Source: FEN-1219 sp963744305 (GTDB lineage: Bacteria > Pseudomonadota > Gammaproteobacteria > Steroidobacterales > Rariloculaceae). From it: a stretch of DNA of 64,000 bases. The notes under the pieces are model-generated. The model saw only the letters and a program-made list of their open reading frames with translations, did no database searches and had not been told where the DNA came from. The position numbers and the translations under genes were made by a program. This document shows, piece by piece, positions 1 through 9,812 of the stretch (position 1 is the first letter of the stretch; each line of letters opens with the position of its first letter). The stretch covers positions 186,001 to 250,000 of the forward strand of contig CAVUTF010000009.1 of assembly GCA_963744305.1 (NCBI GenBank). The letters run 5' to 3'.

Positions 1-1269
1 ACCAGCCACGCCGTGAGCGGCGCAAGCGCGACCATCGAGAATCCCCACTGCAGGAGGCGGCGGTACACCAACTCGCGTTGCTCCTCGGGCGCATTGGCCA
101 CGACCAGCGAGCCGCTCGTCGAGAACGGGCTCGAGTCGACGGCGGAAGCGGAGATCGCGAGCGCAGTGACGAGCCCGATCGCGCTCAGGTTCGGGCTTTC
201 GAAAAACGGCACCGCGAGCGGAATGAGTGCGCCCAGAATGCCCGTCGTCGAAGCGAAGGCCGAGACGACGCCGCCGATGTAGCAGATGGCGAGGGCTCCG
301 ATGAGCGCCGTACTAATCACTGCAACCGAGTCGCCGAGATAGTCGATGGTGCCGAGGGTCTGCATCAGGCTCACGTAGGTGACGATGCCGCAAACGAGCA
401 GCACGGTCGACCACGCAATCTGGTTGATCGCACCCTTCGCCCCCGCGGGATTGACCGCCGACAGCAATACCGCGAGCACGAAGGCGGAGAAGCCGACGTC
501 GAGATCGTAGAACAGCGCACCGCTCGTCAGCACGAGCAGACCCGCGACCGTCAGCGCGCGGTACCGATCGAGCGTGGGGACAACGGCGGCGACAACTTGC
601 GGTCGAGCTATGGCGGCTTCTCGCGTCATGCTTTCGGACGAAACCGCTCCGTCGGCAGGCCTGCGTCCGCCGAACAACGCGACGGTGATAGCTCCGAGGA
701 GCACGTTGAATCCGAGGCAAACGATGAACAGCGTGAGCGGGCTCGGCTCGAGACCGTTGCGCTCGACGACGTTGTTCGTGATGGAGCCGAAAATGCCGAT
801 CGGCGAGAAGCTTCCAGCGCTGCCCCCGTTGACGATCATGAGCCCTACGAGCACGGCGCTGATCTTGTGCCGCAACGCGAAACTGATTCCGATCGGAGCA
901 ATCATCGCAACCGCAGCGGGGCCGGCCGCACCCACCGCAGTGAGCACGCGCTGTGACGAAGAACATGACCCACGGCATCAGCGCGACTCGACCGCGCACC
1001 GACCGCATCGCGGCATGAACCAACCAGTCGACCGTGCCATTGTTCTTCGCAATGGCGAACAGGTATGTGACGCCGGCGAGAACGACGAACAGGTCGCCGG
1101 GGAAGCCTCCGGCGATTTGGTCGACCTTCGCATCGAAGTCCCCCGGCAGCACGAGCATGCCGACGACGAAGGCGGCTGCGATGGCGAGCGCGCCCATGTG
1201 GATTGGGAACACGGTTGCGAGGAGGAAGACGGCGCAGAGCACCAGGATTGACACGAGCTCGACGGACAT
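1..1269 (-). CDS. SLC13/MatC-like permease, partial, frameshifted
   Basis: Multi-pass inner-membrane carrier of the SLC13/dicarboxylate (MatC-like) type, probably importing organic acids. The ATG at 1269 opens a hydrophobic N-terminus and a region with the motifs GGFPGDLFVVLAG and AIAKNNGTVDW, typical of the MatC N-terminal domain. Near 945-955 the frame shifts by one base. The next frame continues with permease-like sequence (IAPIGISFAL, MIVNGGSAGSFSPIG, and near the window edge STSGSLVVANA) and is still open at base 1. The 3' end therefore lies outside the window. The substrate is inferred only at family level. Confidence 0.75.
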
Positions 1270-1456
1270 GAAGACCCTCGGTGCCGCGCGCGGACGACGC
1301 GCCACGGTACAGGAGCTGGTTCATCGGCTGCAACGGATTTCGCCTCGGCTGACGCGCGAGTCAGCATGCGGCTCGCTAGAGGTGCGCGATATGACTTACG
1401 ATTCCTCCGTCTGGGGACACATCAATTAGCACTCGGCCCGGGGCATCGAGGAGATC

Positions 1457-2360
1457 ATGCACGCCACAGCCACACTTCGCGCATTCTTGCTTCTGATTGC
1501 GGCCGGCAGTGGCGCCGTTATCGATGCCGCCGCTCAAACGCCGGACTGCGACACCACGTGCTTGAGAGGGTTTGTCGACGGCTACTTCGAGGCGCTCGCG
1601 CAACGGGACCCCTCGAAGCTGCCCGTGGCCGCCGAATTCAAGTACACGGAGAACGGTCGGGTGCTCGAGCTCGGTCAGGGGTTTTGGCATACAGCGGGCG
1701 CGCCGATTCGTTATCGCGATTACTTGTTCGATCCCCAAGGCGGCGGTGCAGCGGCGCTAACGGCGTTGAAGGAATACGACGGCATCGCGCAAATGTTTCT
1801 GCGCCTCAAGATCGTCGACCGGCGCATCACCGAGATCGAGACATTCGTCGTCAGAATCGGCGACCAGCGCTGGTTCGCACCGCAGAACCTGGAAGCACTT
1901 GAGCGACGTGTTCGCACAAACGGTGCCGCCGTCAAACCGGCACTCGCGAGAGGAATTGATCGCCGCAGCCGACGCATATTTCACCGCCGTGCAAACCGAG
2001 GGCACGCCCGAGTTCGTCCAGGCGCCATTCGCGCCCGGACTGAAGCGCTTCGAGAACGGCTTGCAGACCACGAACGTCACCGCGAATCCGATCCTCGAGC
2101 GGCACACGTGGACCCCGGAGTTGCAACTGGAGCGAGCCTCGTACAAAGGTACTCTCGTGATGGATCGCCGCTATCCCGTGGTCGACACCGAGCATGGCAG
2201 CGTGCTCGCCGTCGCTACGTTCCGGCGCGACGGCGCCGATACGTCGACGTTGCTGCTCGCCGAAATCTTCAAGGTGACGGACGGCAAGTTGCGCGAGATC
2301 CGCGCCGTCATACTCAATCTGCCGAACGGCGCCGGCACCGGCTGGACGTCAGCGCGATGA
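1457..2360 (+). CDS. secreted tandem SnoaL/NTF2-like protein, frameshifted
   Basis: Exported protein of unknown function. A Sec signal peptide (about residues 1-27, ending near AAAQ) is followed by two SnoaL/NTF2-like modules, each starting with a helix of the type FVDGYFEALAQRD or LIAAADAYFTAVQ. The second module ends in ILNLPNGAGTGW. The frames join at 1897-1903, where one extra T in a CTT run separates the halves; removing it gives a continuous reading LEALSDVFAQ. The stop overlaps the ATG of the downstream methyltransferase, so the two are probably co-transcribed. SnoaL-like folds include isomerases and binding proteins, so no reaction is assigned. Confidence 0.7.
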
Positions 2361-3002
2361 CTGCGACTCTAGATGATCCGCGTGTCCGCCGGGTGCTCGA
2401 CGGCATGCATTCCGAGGCGGACCGCAACGACCCACCGCTCTTGGCACGAGCAAAAGGCAAGAGCACGGCCGATCGGGTAGCGGCGCTCAGCGAGGCGTTC
2501 ATCCCCGTCTCGCCCGACGCGGGACGCTTTCTCTATGCGCTCGTGCGCGGCTCCATGCCCGGCACGGTGATCGAGTTCGGGACGTCGTTCGGGATATCGA
2601 CGATCTACATGGCGGCGGCCATACGCGACCGCGGCGCGGGGACCATCATCACGACGGAGCTCATTGCGAAGAAGGCGGATCGCGCGCGCGAATACATCCG
2701 CGAGGCGGGGCTGTTGGACCTCGTCGACCTGCGCGTCGGCGACTCACGCGAGACGCTGAAGGGTCTCGAGCACGACGTGTCCGTCGTATTTCTCGACGGA
2801 GCCAAGGAGTTGTATTTGCCCATCCTGCAGCTGCTCGAGCCGGCGTTGCAGGCCGGGAGCGCTCGTGGTCGGCGACGACCTCGACCTTTTTCCCGCGGCC
2901 CTTGCGCCATACATGGAGTATGTGCGTGATCCGGCCAACGGCTACGTGTCGGTCAAGGTACCGATTGGCGACGCGATGGAGCTGTCGGCGAGAACGCGTT
3001 AG
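2357..3002 (+). CDS. SAM-dependent O-methyltransferase (family 3 type), frameshifted
   Basis: Class I SAM-dependent methyltransferase resembling the CCoAOMT/family-3 O-methyltransferases. Its length (about 214 aa) fits. The SAM-binding motif I is VIEFGTSFGIS at residues 71-81, and the post-II strand with acidic loop is VVFLDGAKELY near 143-153. A one-base shift near 2865 breaks the last strand; the other frame gives ALVVGDDLDLFPAALAPY and runs to a TAG at 3000-3002. The ATG overlaps the upstream stop (ATGA), which suggests translational coupling. The substrate cannot be told. Confidence 0.75.
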
Positions 3003-3067
3003 GCGCGATCGCCGCGTGGCGCCGGCGACGTTCATCGTCGTCGGCGCCGCCCCGGATCGTGACGCTG

Positions 3068-4577
3068 CTAGCTTCCGCCCACGAGACGTACGAGGTCCGC
3101 GTGCGGTGCAACCGCCCCATGGATGCCCACGTGCCGCTCCACGGGCAGATTCAATCGCTGAATGTTCTGATACAGACTTCGCATGCTCGCGTTCGCAACG
3201 GGCGCTTGCGCTCCCGGCGCGGGCGGTGAGTACAGGTCTGCGTTGATCGAGGATTTTTTCCGTCGGCAAGTACGCAATCAGCATGGACCCGCTGTGCGCC
3301 AAACCCAGCACGGGATAGATGTCCAGCGTTCGCGTACCGTCGCTGATCACGTATTTCGTATTCACCGTCTCGAACGAAGGAACTCTGTTTCCCGCGAACC
3401 ACGGCATTAGGCTCGACAATGTGTCGGGCTCCACCGTCCGGCGACCGGGGTGGAAAACCACGTCTTCATAGAACTCGCGGTTCGCCTGATGCGTAACCAC
3501 CGTCGCGCTCTGGGCCACGAAGGTCCTCAAGCCCCCGGAGTGATCGAAATGGTGGTGTGTATTCACGATGTAGCGAATCGGCTTGTTCGGAATGAGCCGA
3601 CGGGTCTCGGCGATGACGGCCAACGACCGTGCCTCGCTCTGGGGCGCCTCCACGACTGCGACGAAATCGCTAAACTCGACGGCCACGCTGTGATGCGATC
3701 CTCCGGCGATTCGCCAGACGCCATTAGCCAATTGCGTCGACTCCACCTGAACCGCCGGCACCGTGGCCGCGCGCACGTTGTCGGGCACCGTGAGACGCGG
3801 CGCGTCCACGTTTGCCCGAGCAGTCGTCACACGGACCTCCTTCCAATTGTGACCCGCGTTCAGGCGCGGATCGCCTTGATGCGAGTGCAGCACCGTCGGG
3901 AACATGACGCCGCCGAAGTCCTTGTAGTCGGAATAGCGGTGATCGAAGATCGTGTCGCCGAGCACGGGGTTCGCGATCCACGTTTGCGTGCGATCGATGA
4001 GATTGTTTGCGTTGATCGTGCCATTGACACGGTACTTGTTCAGAACCGTGAAAGAGACGACGGTCATCGGGCGCCCCTCTAGCATCAGCGGGGTCACAGT
4101 CGCGTCGTCGGCTTCCATTGCCGCCTTGATGAATCCATGCGGCGACATCCAGATATCGAGCAGGCGCACCTCCGCGGCGGCCGGCTCCGGCGCAGGCTCC
4201 GCGCCGTTCATGTTCCAGCTGAAGTTACCGCTGTTCAGGAATCGTTGCGGCTGCTCGCCCTGCAACGGCGTGCCACCGCCGCCCTGCGGCGGATAGTTGC
4301 CCTGCCGACGCACATACTCCTCTCGCGACGAGCGGTTTTGGTAGTCGATGGTGCGCGTGTAATTGATGACCTCGAACCGCGGCCAGTCTTCGTCGGGCGT
4401 GGCGCTCTGCCCCACGGCCGCCACCCAGCCGGCTCCGGAATATTCGATGGACCTGATATTGCGGGCGTCTCCCATAGCAGCCGATGCAGCTTGCAAAACG
4501 GTGCGCGCATCCTGGGCAACCGCATTCCCCGCGAGCATCGCTCCCAATGCAGCGAGAACACATACTCTGTTCGCCAT
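3068..4577 (-). CDS. secreted MBL-fold metallohydrolase, frameshifted
   Basis: Periplasmic metallo-beta-lactamase-fold hydrolase of about 500 aa. The signal peptide is residues 1-21 (cleavage near AVA-QD), followed by a beta-rich domain of about 250 residues with no assignment. The MBL domain carries the HxHxDH zinc motif at H341-x-H343-x-D345-H346 (NTHHHFDHSGG). The ATG at 4577 has a GGAGGAG ribosome site. Near 3255-3265 the frame shifts; the correct end follows in the other frame with LINADLYSPP and stops at 3068. The 100-residue tail after the zinc motif is longer than usual. Substrate unknown. Confidence 0.8.
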
Positions 4578-4781
4578 GGCTTGCTCCTCCGATCTTTCGT
4601 GTTTTGAATAATTGCTCGGTCTGGAAGGCTCGATTCTAATCCTTTTCCGTGACGCGGGTTCACTACATGCAGCTCGCGGCGCACGAACGGCGTGGGCGAG
4701 AGGCGCAACGCGTAGCGAGTCGGATCGAGCCTCCGGAGGCACCCGCGGCAGGAAGGCCGCTGGTGGGCCCAGCGGAGCTCG

Positions 4782-5126
4782 TCAGGCTTCGACGCCTAGC
4801 TCGCGACAGATTCGACCGACCACTTGCTTACGCACCGCGGCCGAGATCTTGCCCAGCTTCGTCGCATCGGCCGCCTCGATCGTCGCAATCTTCGCGGTAC
4901 GAATGACCGAAGGCGCGGGCAGCCCCGCCAGTGTCAGGTTCCCAATCGACAGGTCGCCGCGCCAGCCTCGATTTTCCGCGCTCGTAATCATCGCGACCCA
5001 GAGCAACCCATGCGCCGCTTGCATGGCGTCCACGGAGACGACCAGCGCCGGCCGATACTGTCGTGTTGCGCGGTCCGTATACGGAAAGGGCACCTTAACG
5101 ACGTCCCCCTGATCAAAGATTGCCAT
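4782..5126 (-). CDS. type II toxin, PemK/MazF family
   Basis: Endoribonuclease toxin of the PemK/MazF family, 114 aa. The N-terminal strand GDVVKVPFPYTD and the following RPALVVSV are characteristic. The ATG at 5126 (MAIFDQGD) is chosen because it lies inside the end of the antitoxin gene (14-bp overlap), the usual arrangement for translational coupling; the longer upstream reading is Arg-rich and unlikely. The product is expected to cleave mRNA when not bound by the antitoxin encoded just upstream. The gene is intact. Confidence 0.85.
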   Translation of the reverse strand: MAIFDQGDVVKVPFPYTDRATRQYRPALVVSVDAMQAAHGLLWVAMITSAENRGWRGDLSIGNLTLAGLPAPSVIRTAKIATIEAADATKLGKISAAVRKQVVGRICRELGVEA

Positions 5127-5331
5127 ACGCCTTCTTGTCCGCCGCCGAATTCCATTCGCTGAACGTCCGGAACGGATCATCCACTTCCTTTCCGCGGTGC
5201 GCCTTGGTGAGAATCACCCTGTTTTCTTCAATTTGGTACACCAGCTCATCGCCCTCGTTGAGGTGCAAGGCGGCGCGGACCGGCTGAGGAATTGTCGTCT
5301 GCGCTTTGCTGGTCAGTCGGCTCGTGATCAT
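5113..5331 (-). CDS. AbrB/SpoVT-type antitoxin
   Basis: Swapped-hairpin AbrB/SpoVT DNA-binding antitoxin, 72 aa. The DNA-binding part is MITSRLTSKAQTTIPQPVR (residues 1-19), followed by ALHLNEGDELVY. The C-terminal tail (DPFRTFSEWNSAADKKAYG) is the likely toxin-wrapping segment. The ATG at 5331 is preferred over the in-frame upstream codon at 5397 because that extension would translate the palindromic operator. The gene lies immediately 5' of the MazF-type toxin and overlaps it. Autorepression through the tandem palindromes at 5347-5381 is expected from the family. Confidence 0.85.
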   Translation of the reverse strand: MITSRLTSKAQTTIPQPVRAALHLNEGDELVYQIEENRVILTKAHRGKEVDDPFRTFSEWNSAADKKAYGNL

Positions 5332-5346
5332 CCCTGACTCCCCTTG

Positions 5347-5381
5347 GTAAGGATCTTCCTTACTGTAAGGATGATCCTTAC
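5347..5381. promoter_or_regulatory. tandem palindromic operator of the toxin-antitoxin operon
   Basis: Two 17-bp palindromes sit 18 bp apart (start to start) directly upstream of the antitoxin ATG. The first is GTAAGGATCTTCCTTAC (5347-5363, near perfect). The second is GTAAGGATGATCCTTAC (5365-5381, perfect around its central base). The position and symmetry fit an operator bound by the dimeric AbrB-type antitoxin, alone or with the toxin. The spacing puts the two sites at less than two helical turns. Confidence 0.75.
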
Positions 5382-5444
5382 CGGGGTCAAGGCACATGGC
5401 CGACCCGGCGGTGGCTCGCCGCGGCGACCGGCGCGCTATGACCT

Positions 5445-6304
5445 TCAGCGCCTGCAGCTCGCGGCGTCAGGCTCGACGTAGTACGGCTTGAAGTTGCTCG
5501 CTTGCCGGTCCATGCAGCCTTTGAGGTTCAACAGCTCGACGCGGCGGAACTGGATCGGGTGGCTCTCGCTCTGCAGCGCGATGTAGCCTGCGTCGAGCCG
5601 CTCACCATCGGGCTTCATCTCCGGGCGGTGACCCGAAACCGCGCCGCCGCCGAAGGTCGTTCCACCGTACTCGATCACGGCCTCGCCGTTGACGTAGTGC
5701 ACGATGCGCTCATCGCCGAGCACCAACGCCTCCGTGACGACCCACTGGTCGCCGTCGAGCGTCGGCGCGCGAGAGCTGATGCAATGCGTCGCGTCGGGCT
5801 CTCCGCGGTAAACGATGCGCGTGCCGGGCGAACAGACGTTCCCGGTCGGCCGCTTCTGCCCGTTGCCCGCGCCGCCGAGGAACTGAAACTCGAGCGAGAT
5901 CGGAAAGTCTTGCTCCAAACCCATCGTCTCGGGTGCTTGCGAGTGCAACATCACGCCGCTGTTGCGGATCGCCCAATCCGGAGCGTTCGGCGCCTGCTCA
6001 CCGACGAATCGGTACTCGATGCGCAGGCGATAGTGCGAAAACGGCTCGGCGTAGAAGATGTGGCCGAACTGCTCCGTCGAAATCCGCGTATTCGTCGTAG
6101 GCGACCGTCAGGAGCCCATCCACGACGCGGAACGTATTCGCCGTAGTTCTCACCGACCGCGTGGCCGCGAATCTTGACGGTCCATCCGTCGAGGTCGCGG
6201 CCGTTGAAGAGCGCGAGCCACTGCTCCTCCGCCGCGGGCGAGTCCTGCGCAGCTGCCGCGCACGCGGCAAACCACGAAATCGCGGCGAGTCCCGCTCTAT
6301 GCAT
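5445..6304 (-). CDS. DUF1080 / 3-keto-disaccharide hydrolase-like protein, frameshifted
   Basis: Secreted DUF1080 protein, a jelly-roll fold now annotated as 3-keto-disaccharide hydrolase. The signal peptide is MHRAGLAAISWFAACAAAAQ. The family start WLALFNGRDLDGWTVKIRGH follows, then ADFDGQFGHIF and YRLRIEYRF in other frames, and the conserved C-terminal half (IRNSGVMLHSQAPETMG, then YVNGEAVIEYGG). Shifts lie near 6140 and 6075. The ATG at 6304 overlaps the end of the upstream subunit-3 gene (stop 6297-6299), so these are one operon with the GMC oxidoreductase. Hydrolysis of 3-keto-glycosides made by that oxidoreductase is the inferred role. Confidence 0.75.
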
Positions 6305-6928
6305 GCGGCGCCCACGATTTCTCGCCCGGCGCATACGGGACGCAGGGCTCGAAGCGGCCCGGCGTTTCGACGTAGCGCATCGCCTGCGTGTAGCCGATCT
6401 CCGACGTGAAGTAGCCGAGCAGCGCAAGCTCTTTCATCATTCGAAAATGGTGCGCGGGCGCGTCGACTTTGCGCTCCGCGCCCGAGCCGCCGCATGTACT
6501 CGAGCTGCTCGCGATCGAGCTGCTCGAGCACCGCGATGCGTTGCGCGGCAGTTGCCGCCATGAACGGCACGCCGTGCATCTCGACGGCATGTCGCGATCG
6601 ACCTCGTAGCACGCCGTCGAGAAAGATCCGCTGCTCGCGCGCGTCGTACGCCTCGGCCACCATCGACGCGATGAACGGGCCGACACGCGGCGGCTTTTGC
6701 GCCGGGCGTGCTCGTCTCGGGCAGGATCGTCTCGGCGATCTCGTCGAGCAACGCGAGCTCGCTCGCGGTGAACAGCTGCGCGAGCGGCGCCGGCGCACTT
6801 GTCGCCGGTGGCGCATCCGGAGCAAGCGCGCTCTGACCGACGAGCGCCGCCCCGCCGAGCAGCGCGCTCACACGTCGGATCGCCTCGCGCCGCGTGATCA
6901 GATCATTCGGTTGTGAAAGCACTGACAT
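6297..6928 (-). CDS. gluconate 2-dehydrogenase subunit 3 family protein, frameshifted
   Basis: Small Tat-exported partner subunit of a GMC dehydrogenase. The Tat leader TRREAIRRVSALLGGAALVG (residues 12-31) is followed by FTASELALLDEIAETILPE, the hallmark start of the gluconate_2-dh3 family. Other frames continue with RVGPFIASMVAEAYDAREQ and end in MMKELALLGYFTSEIGYTQ. Shifts lie near 6700 and 6480. In characterised dehydrogenases this subunit carries no cofactor and helps export the Tat-less flavin subunit. It sits 37 bp downstream of the GMC gene and overlaps the DUF1080 gene. Confidence 0.8.
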
Positions 6929-6965
6929 AATCCGACCTCCTTATATATGCGCGAGTCGGGCACCG

Positions 6966-8653
6966 TCACAGGTTGCGCCGCGCGAGCTCGTTGACGGCAT
7001 GATCCACGGCGCGCGCCGTGAGCGCCATGTAGGTGAGCGACGGATTCACACATGACGCCGACACCATGCACGAGCCGTCAGTGACGAAGACATTCGGCGC
7101 GTCCCACACCTGGTTCCAACGGTTCAGCACCGACGTCTTCGGGTCGTTGCCCATGCGGGCCGTGCCCATCTCGTGGATGCCCATGCCGGGGAAGTACCCT
7201 CGATCGTACGGTTCCACGTCGCGTATGCCGGCGGCCTCGAGCAACTCGGCCATGTCGTTCATCATGTCGCGCCGCATGAGCCGCTCGTTCTCGCCCACCT
7301 CGCAGTCGATCGCGAGCACCGGCAGGCCCCATTTGTCGGTTCGTTTCGGATCGATGCTCACCTGTTGTCGTGACGCGGCAGCATCTCGCCGAAAGCCGTC
7401 GCGCCGATCTGCCACTCGCCCGGCTCGGCCATACGATCTTTGAACGCAGCCGCCGATGCCAAGCTCACGCACCGCGCGCTGCCAGCCGCGCCGGCTCGCG
7501 CTGCCCTGATAACCGAAGCCGCGCAGATACTGACGCTTGCTCGCCGAATAGATTCCGGTAACGGGGAATGTAGAACCCCGTCGGCCGGTGTCCGTAGTAG
7601 TACTGAGCGTCGAGCCCCGGCTCCTCGATCAGCCCTTCCGCGCCGGTGCGAAAGTGATGATCCATGAGGTTGTGACCGAGCTCGCCCGAGCTGCTGCCGA
7701 GCCCGCCGGGCCAGACGTCGGTGGCCGAGCGCATCAGTAGCCACGTGCTGTTGAGCGTCGACGCGCAGAGAAAGATCACGTTCGCCGTGTACTCCGTGGC
7801 CTGCTCGGTGACCGCGTCGAGCACGCGCACGCCCGTCGCGCGTTGCCGGTCGCGGTCGTAGAGCACTTCGGTCACGATCGCGAACGTCTGGAGCGTGAGG
7901 CGCCCGGTTGCCATCGCGGCCGGCAGCGTCGAGGACTGCGTGCTGAAATAGCCGCCGAACGGACAGCCGAGCCAGCAGGCGTTGCGATACTGACAGGGCG
8001 CACGGCCCGGGAGCGGGCGCGTGAGATTCGCCACGCGACCCGGGATGATGCGCCGACGGCCGTCGAAGAGATTGCGCGCGCGTCCCGCGATGAGCTCCTC
8101 GCCGCAGTTGAGCGGCATCGCGGGCTGGAACTGACCGTCCGGAAGCTGCGCGAGGTTCTCCTGCGAGCCCGCGATGCCCGCGTGCCGCTCGACGTAGTCG
8201 TACCACGGCGCGATCTCCGCGTAGCGAATCGGCCAGTCGATCGCGATGCCGTCGCGCGCGTTGGCCTCGAAGTCGAAGTCGCTCCAGCGATAGCTCTGCC
8301 GCCCCCAAAGCAGCGAGCGGCCGCCGACGTGATAGCCGCGGTACCAGTCGAAGCGTTTGACTTCCGTGTACGGCGACTCCTGCTCGTCGACCCACCAGTC
8401 GAGATTCTTCTCGTTCAGCGGGTAGTCGCGCTTTAGCACCTGGTACGCTTCTTCCATCGCGTACGTGCGTCCGCCGCGATGCGGGATACTGCCAAGGAGC
8501 CTTCTGCGCGTTGGTGTAATCCTTGACGTGCTCGATGTTCTTGCCGCGCTCGAGCAGCAGGACGCTCAAGCCCTTCTCGGTGAGCTCCTTCGCCGCCCAG
8601 CCGCCGGAGATTCCGGAGCCGACGACGATCGCATCGAAGTTCTCGCTCGCCAC
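6966..8653 (-). CDS. GMC family FAD oxidoreductase, frameshifted
   Basis: Catalytic flavoprotein of the glucose-methanol-choline family, about 560 aa when the frames are joined. It starts with GTG at 8653. The FAD-binding dinucleotide motif is IVVGSGISGGWAAKEL near residues 9-24. The middle has GGRSLLWGRQSYRW and a Cys-rich stretch NACWLGCPFGGYFS. The C-terminal flavin/active-site region is MGIHEMGTARMGNDP and SCVNPSLTYMALTARA. At least four shifts occur, near 8490, 7548, 7450 and 7370. It has no own leader, so hitch-hiking export with the Tat subunit 3 is inferred. The neighbourhood suggests a glycoside 3-dehydrogenase. Confidence 0.85.
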
Positions 8654-8778
8654 GATTTCCCCCAGCGGCTGCGGTCGCGCTTCGATGTTAACATCGGTCA
8701 GCGATGTCCCGCCGCCCCTAAGGGGATCGGTCGAAAGTGACTTAGGCGGCCTTGCCTCGCGTCAGCGAAATCTGGCGT

Positions 8779-9351
8779 CTACTGCGTCACCTGCCAGACG
8801 CCGGGTTGCGACTGGCATGCGAGGCCGCGTCGCGAAGACTTCTCGGCACCCGCAACCGCTACGAGTGTGTACTCGCGGCATGCGGTGCCGTTGCGCTGCC
8901 GGTCGGCGCCGGGCGACATCTCGTAGCGAACCCCGGTCGACTCGTTCGTCCAGACGACGAGCCGTCCGGGCTCGCCGATTTCGAGCGCATGACCGAAGCA
9001 GTCGCGATCCCTCTCGTCGAGCTCACGGCCGATCCTGTGGCCGATCAACGCTCCGGCCGCGACACCGATGATCGTTGCGACGGTCGGATTCTCTTCACCG
9101 ACACGGTGAGCAATGACACCGCCGACGACGCCGCCAACCACGGCGCCAATGGCGTCGCGATTACAACGACCGGAGGAGATCTCGTAGTCGTTTACCCACT
9201 CGACGCCGCTGCGCCCGACGTAGTGCTTGTTTTGCTTGTTGCGCCACCCGTGCGCCGGCGCATGCGGTGGCGGATCGGCGGCCACGGATACGGCCCATGC
9301 GGCCGTCAGCAACAGCAGGGTGAATCGAGCAGCATTCGTAGAAATCTGCAT
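8779..9351 (-). CDS. glycine-zipper surface antigen-like protein
   Basis: Exported 190-aa protein of the RT0821/Lpp0805 surface-antigen type. The signal peptide is residues 1-24 (ending SVAA). A glycine-zipper segment follows, AIGAVVGGVVGGVIAHRVG and AAGALIGHRIG near residues 66-107, then the conserved C-terminal FGHALEIGEPGRLVVWTNE and CREYTLVAVAG. Such proteins sit in or under the outer membrane. It lies upstream of, and co-directional with, the GMC operon (126-bp gap) but has no obvious functional tie to it. The gene is intact. Confidence 0.8.
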   Translation of the reverse strand: MQISTNAARFTLLLLTAAWAVSVAADPPPHAPAHGWRNKQNKHYVGRSGVEWVNDYEISSGRCNRDAIGAVVGGVVGGVIAHRVGEENPTVATIIGVAAGALIGHRIGRELDERDRDCFGHALEIGEPGRLVVWTNESTGVRYEMSPGADRQRNGTACREYTLVAVAGAEKSSRRGLACQSQPGVWQVTQ

Positions 9352-9812
9352 GTCCGTCCTCCTCGGTGACGAATGGGCATTGTCGAACGCAGCATTCGAC
9401 GCAGTGCGAGAACGACATCACACCGCGAACGAAAAGCTGGTTACTCCCACCACGGTTGAGTCGCCACTCTCGTTGCTTTGACGCTCGCGTACTGTGACGC
9501 GGCTCACGCGATCGCCGTGCCACGGCAGCGGTTATGTCAGGTTTCCGCGAAGACCCGCGGCCGCCAGAATTCGCGGGCGTAGATGCCACTGGTGTTCACG
9601 ACGATTCACGCCTTTTCACGCAAAGACGCAGCCAAATCACGCGCTCCGCTGGCACGCTCTGTCTCGAAACCGTTCTGCGGATCCCTCGCCGCGGTTTTGC
9701 CCGAAGGTCGCCTCCCCAAGGCACACTTTGAAGTGAACCGCGCGAGGGAACCGCGCCTCGCACGGCCCCCGACCTGGCGAGCCTCGGTCTGGAGTGAGAG
9801 ACTACGGAGGCG
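9352..9812. other. intergenic region, no gene recognised
   Basis: Spacer of 461 bp between divergent genes. No reading frame here has recognisable protein features. Bases 9606-9645 contain TCACGC three times at close spacing, with a short CGCAAAGACGC element of the kind found in dispersed repeats of many proteobacteria. The part next to 9813 should hold the promoter of the DUF1080 gene, but no convincing -35/-10 pair could be fixed. Confidence 0.4.

Noticed and set aside
78..956. 292-codon open frame on the plus strand
   Set aside because: Highly charged, Arg/Asp/Glu-rich text with no hydrophobic core; it is antisense to the permease, whose own text is clearly transmembrane.
9606..9645. TCACGC repeats as a CRISPR-like array
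   Set aside because: Units are only six bases with irregular spacing and no spacers of constant length.
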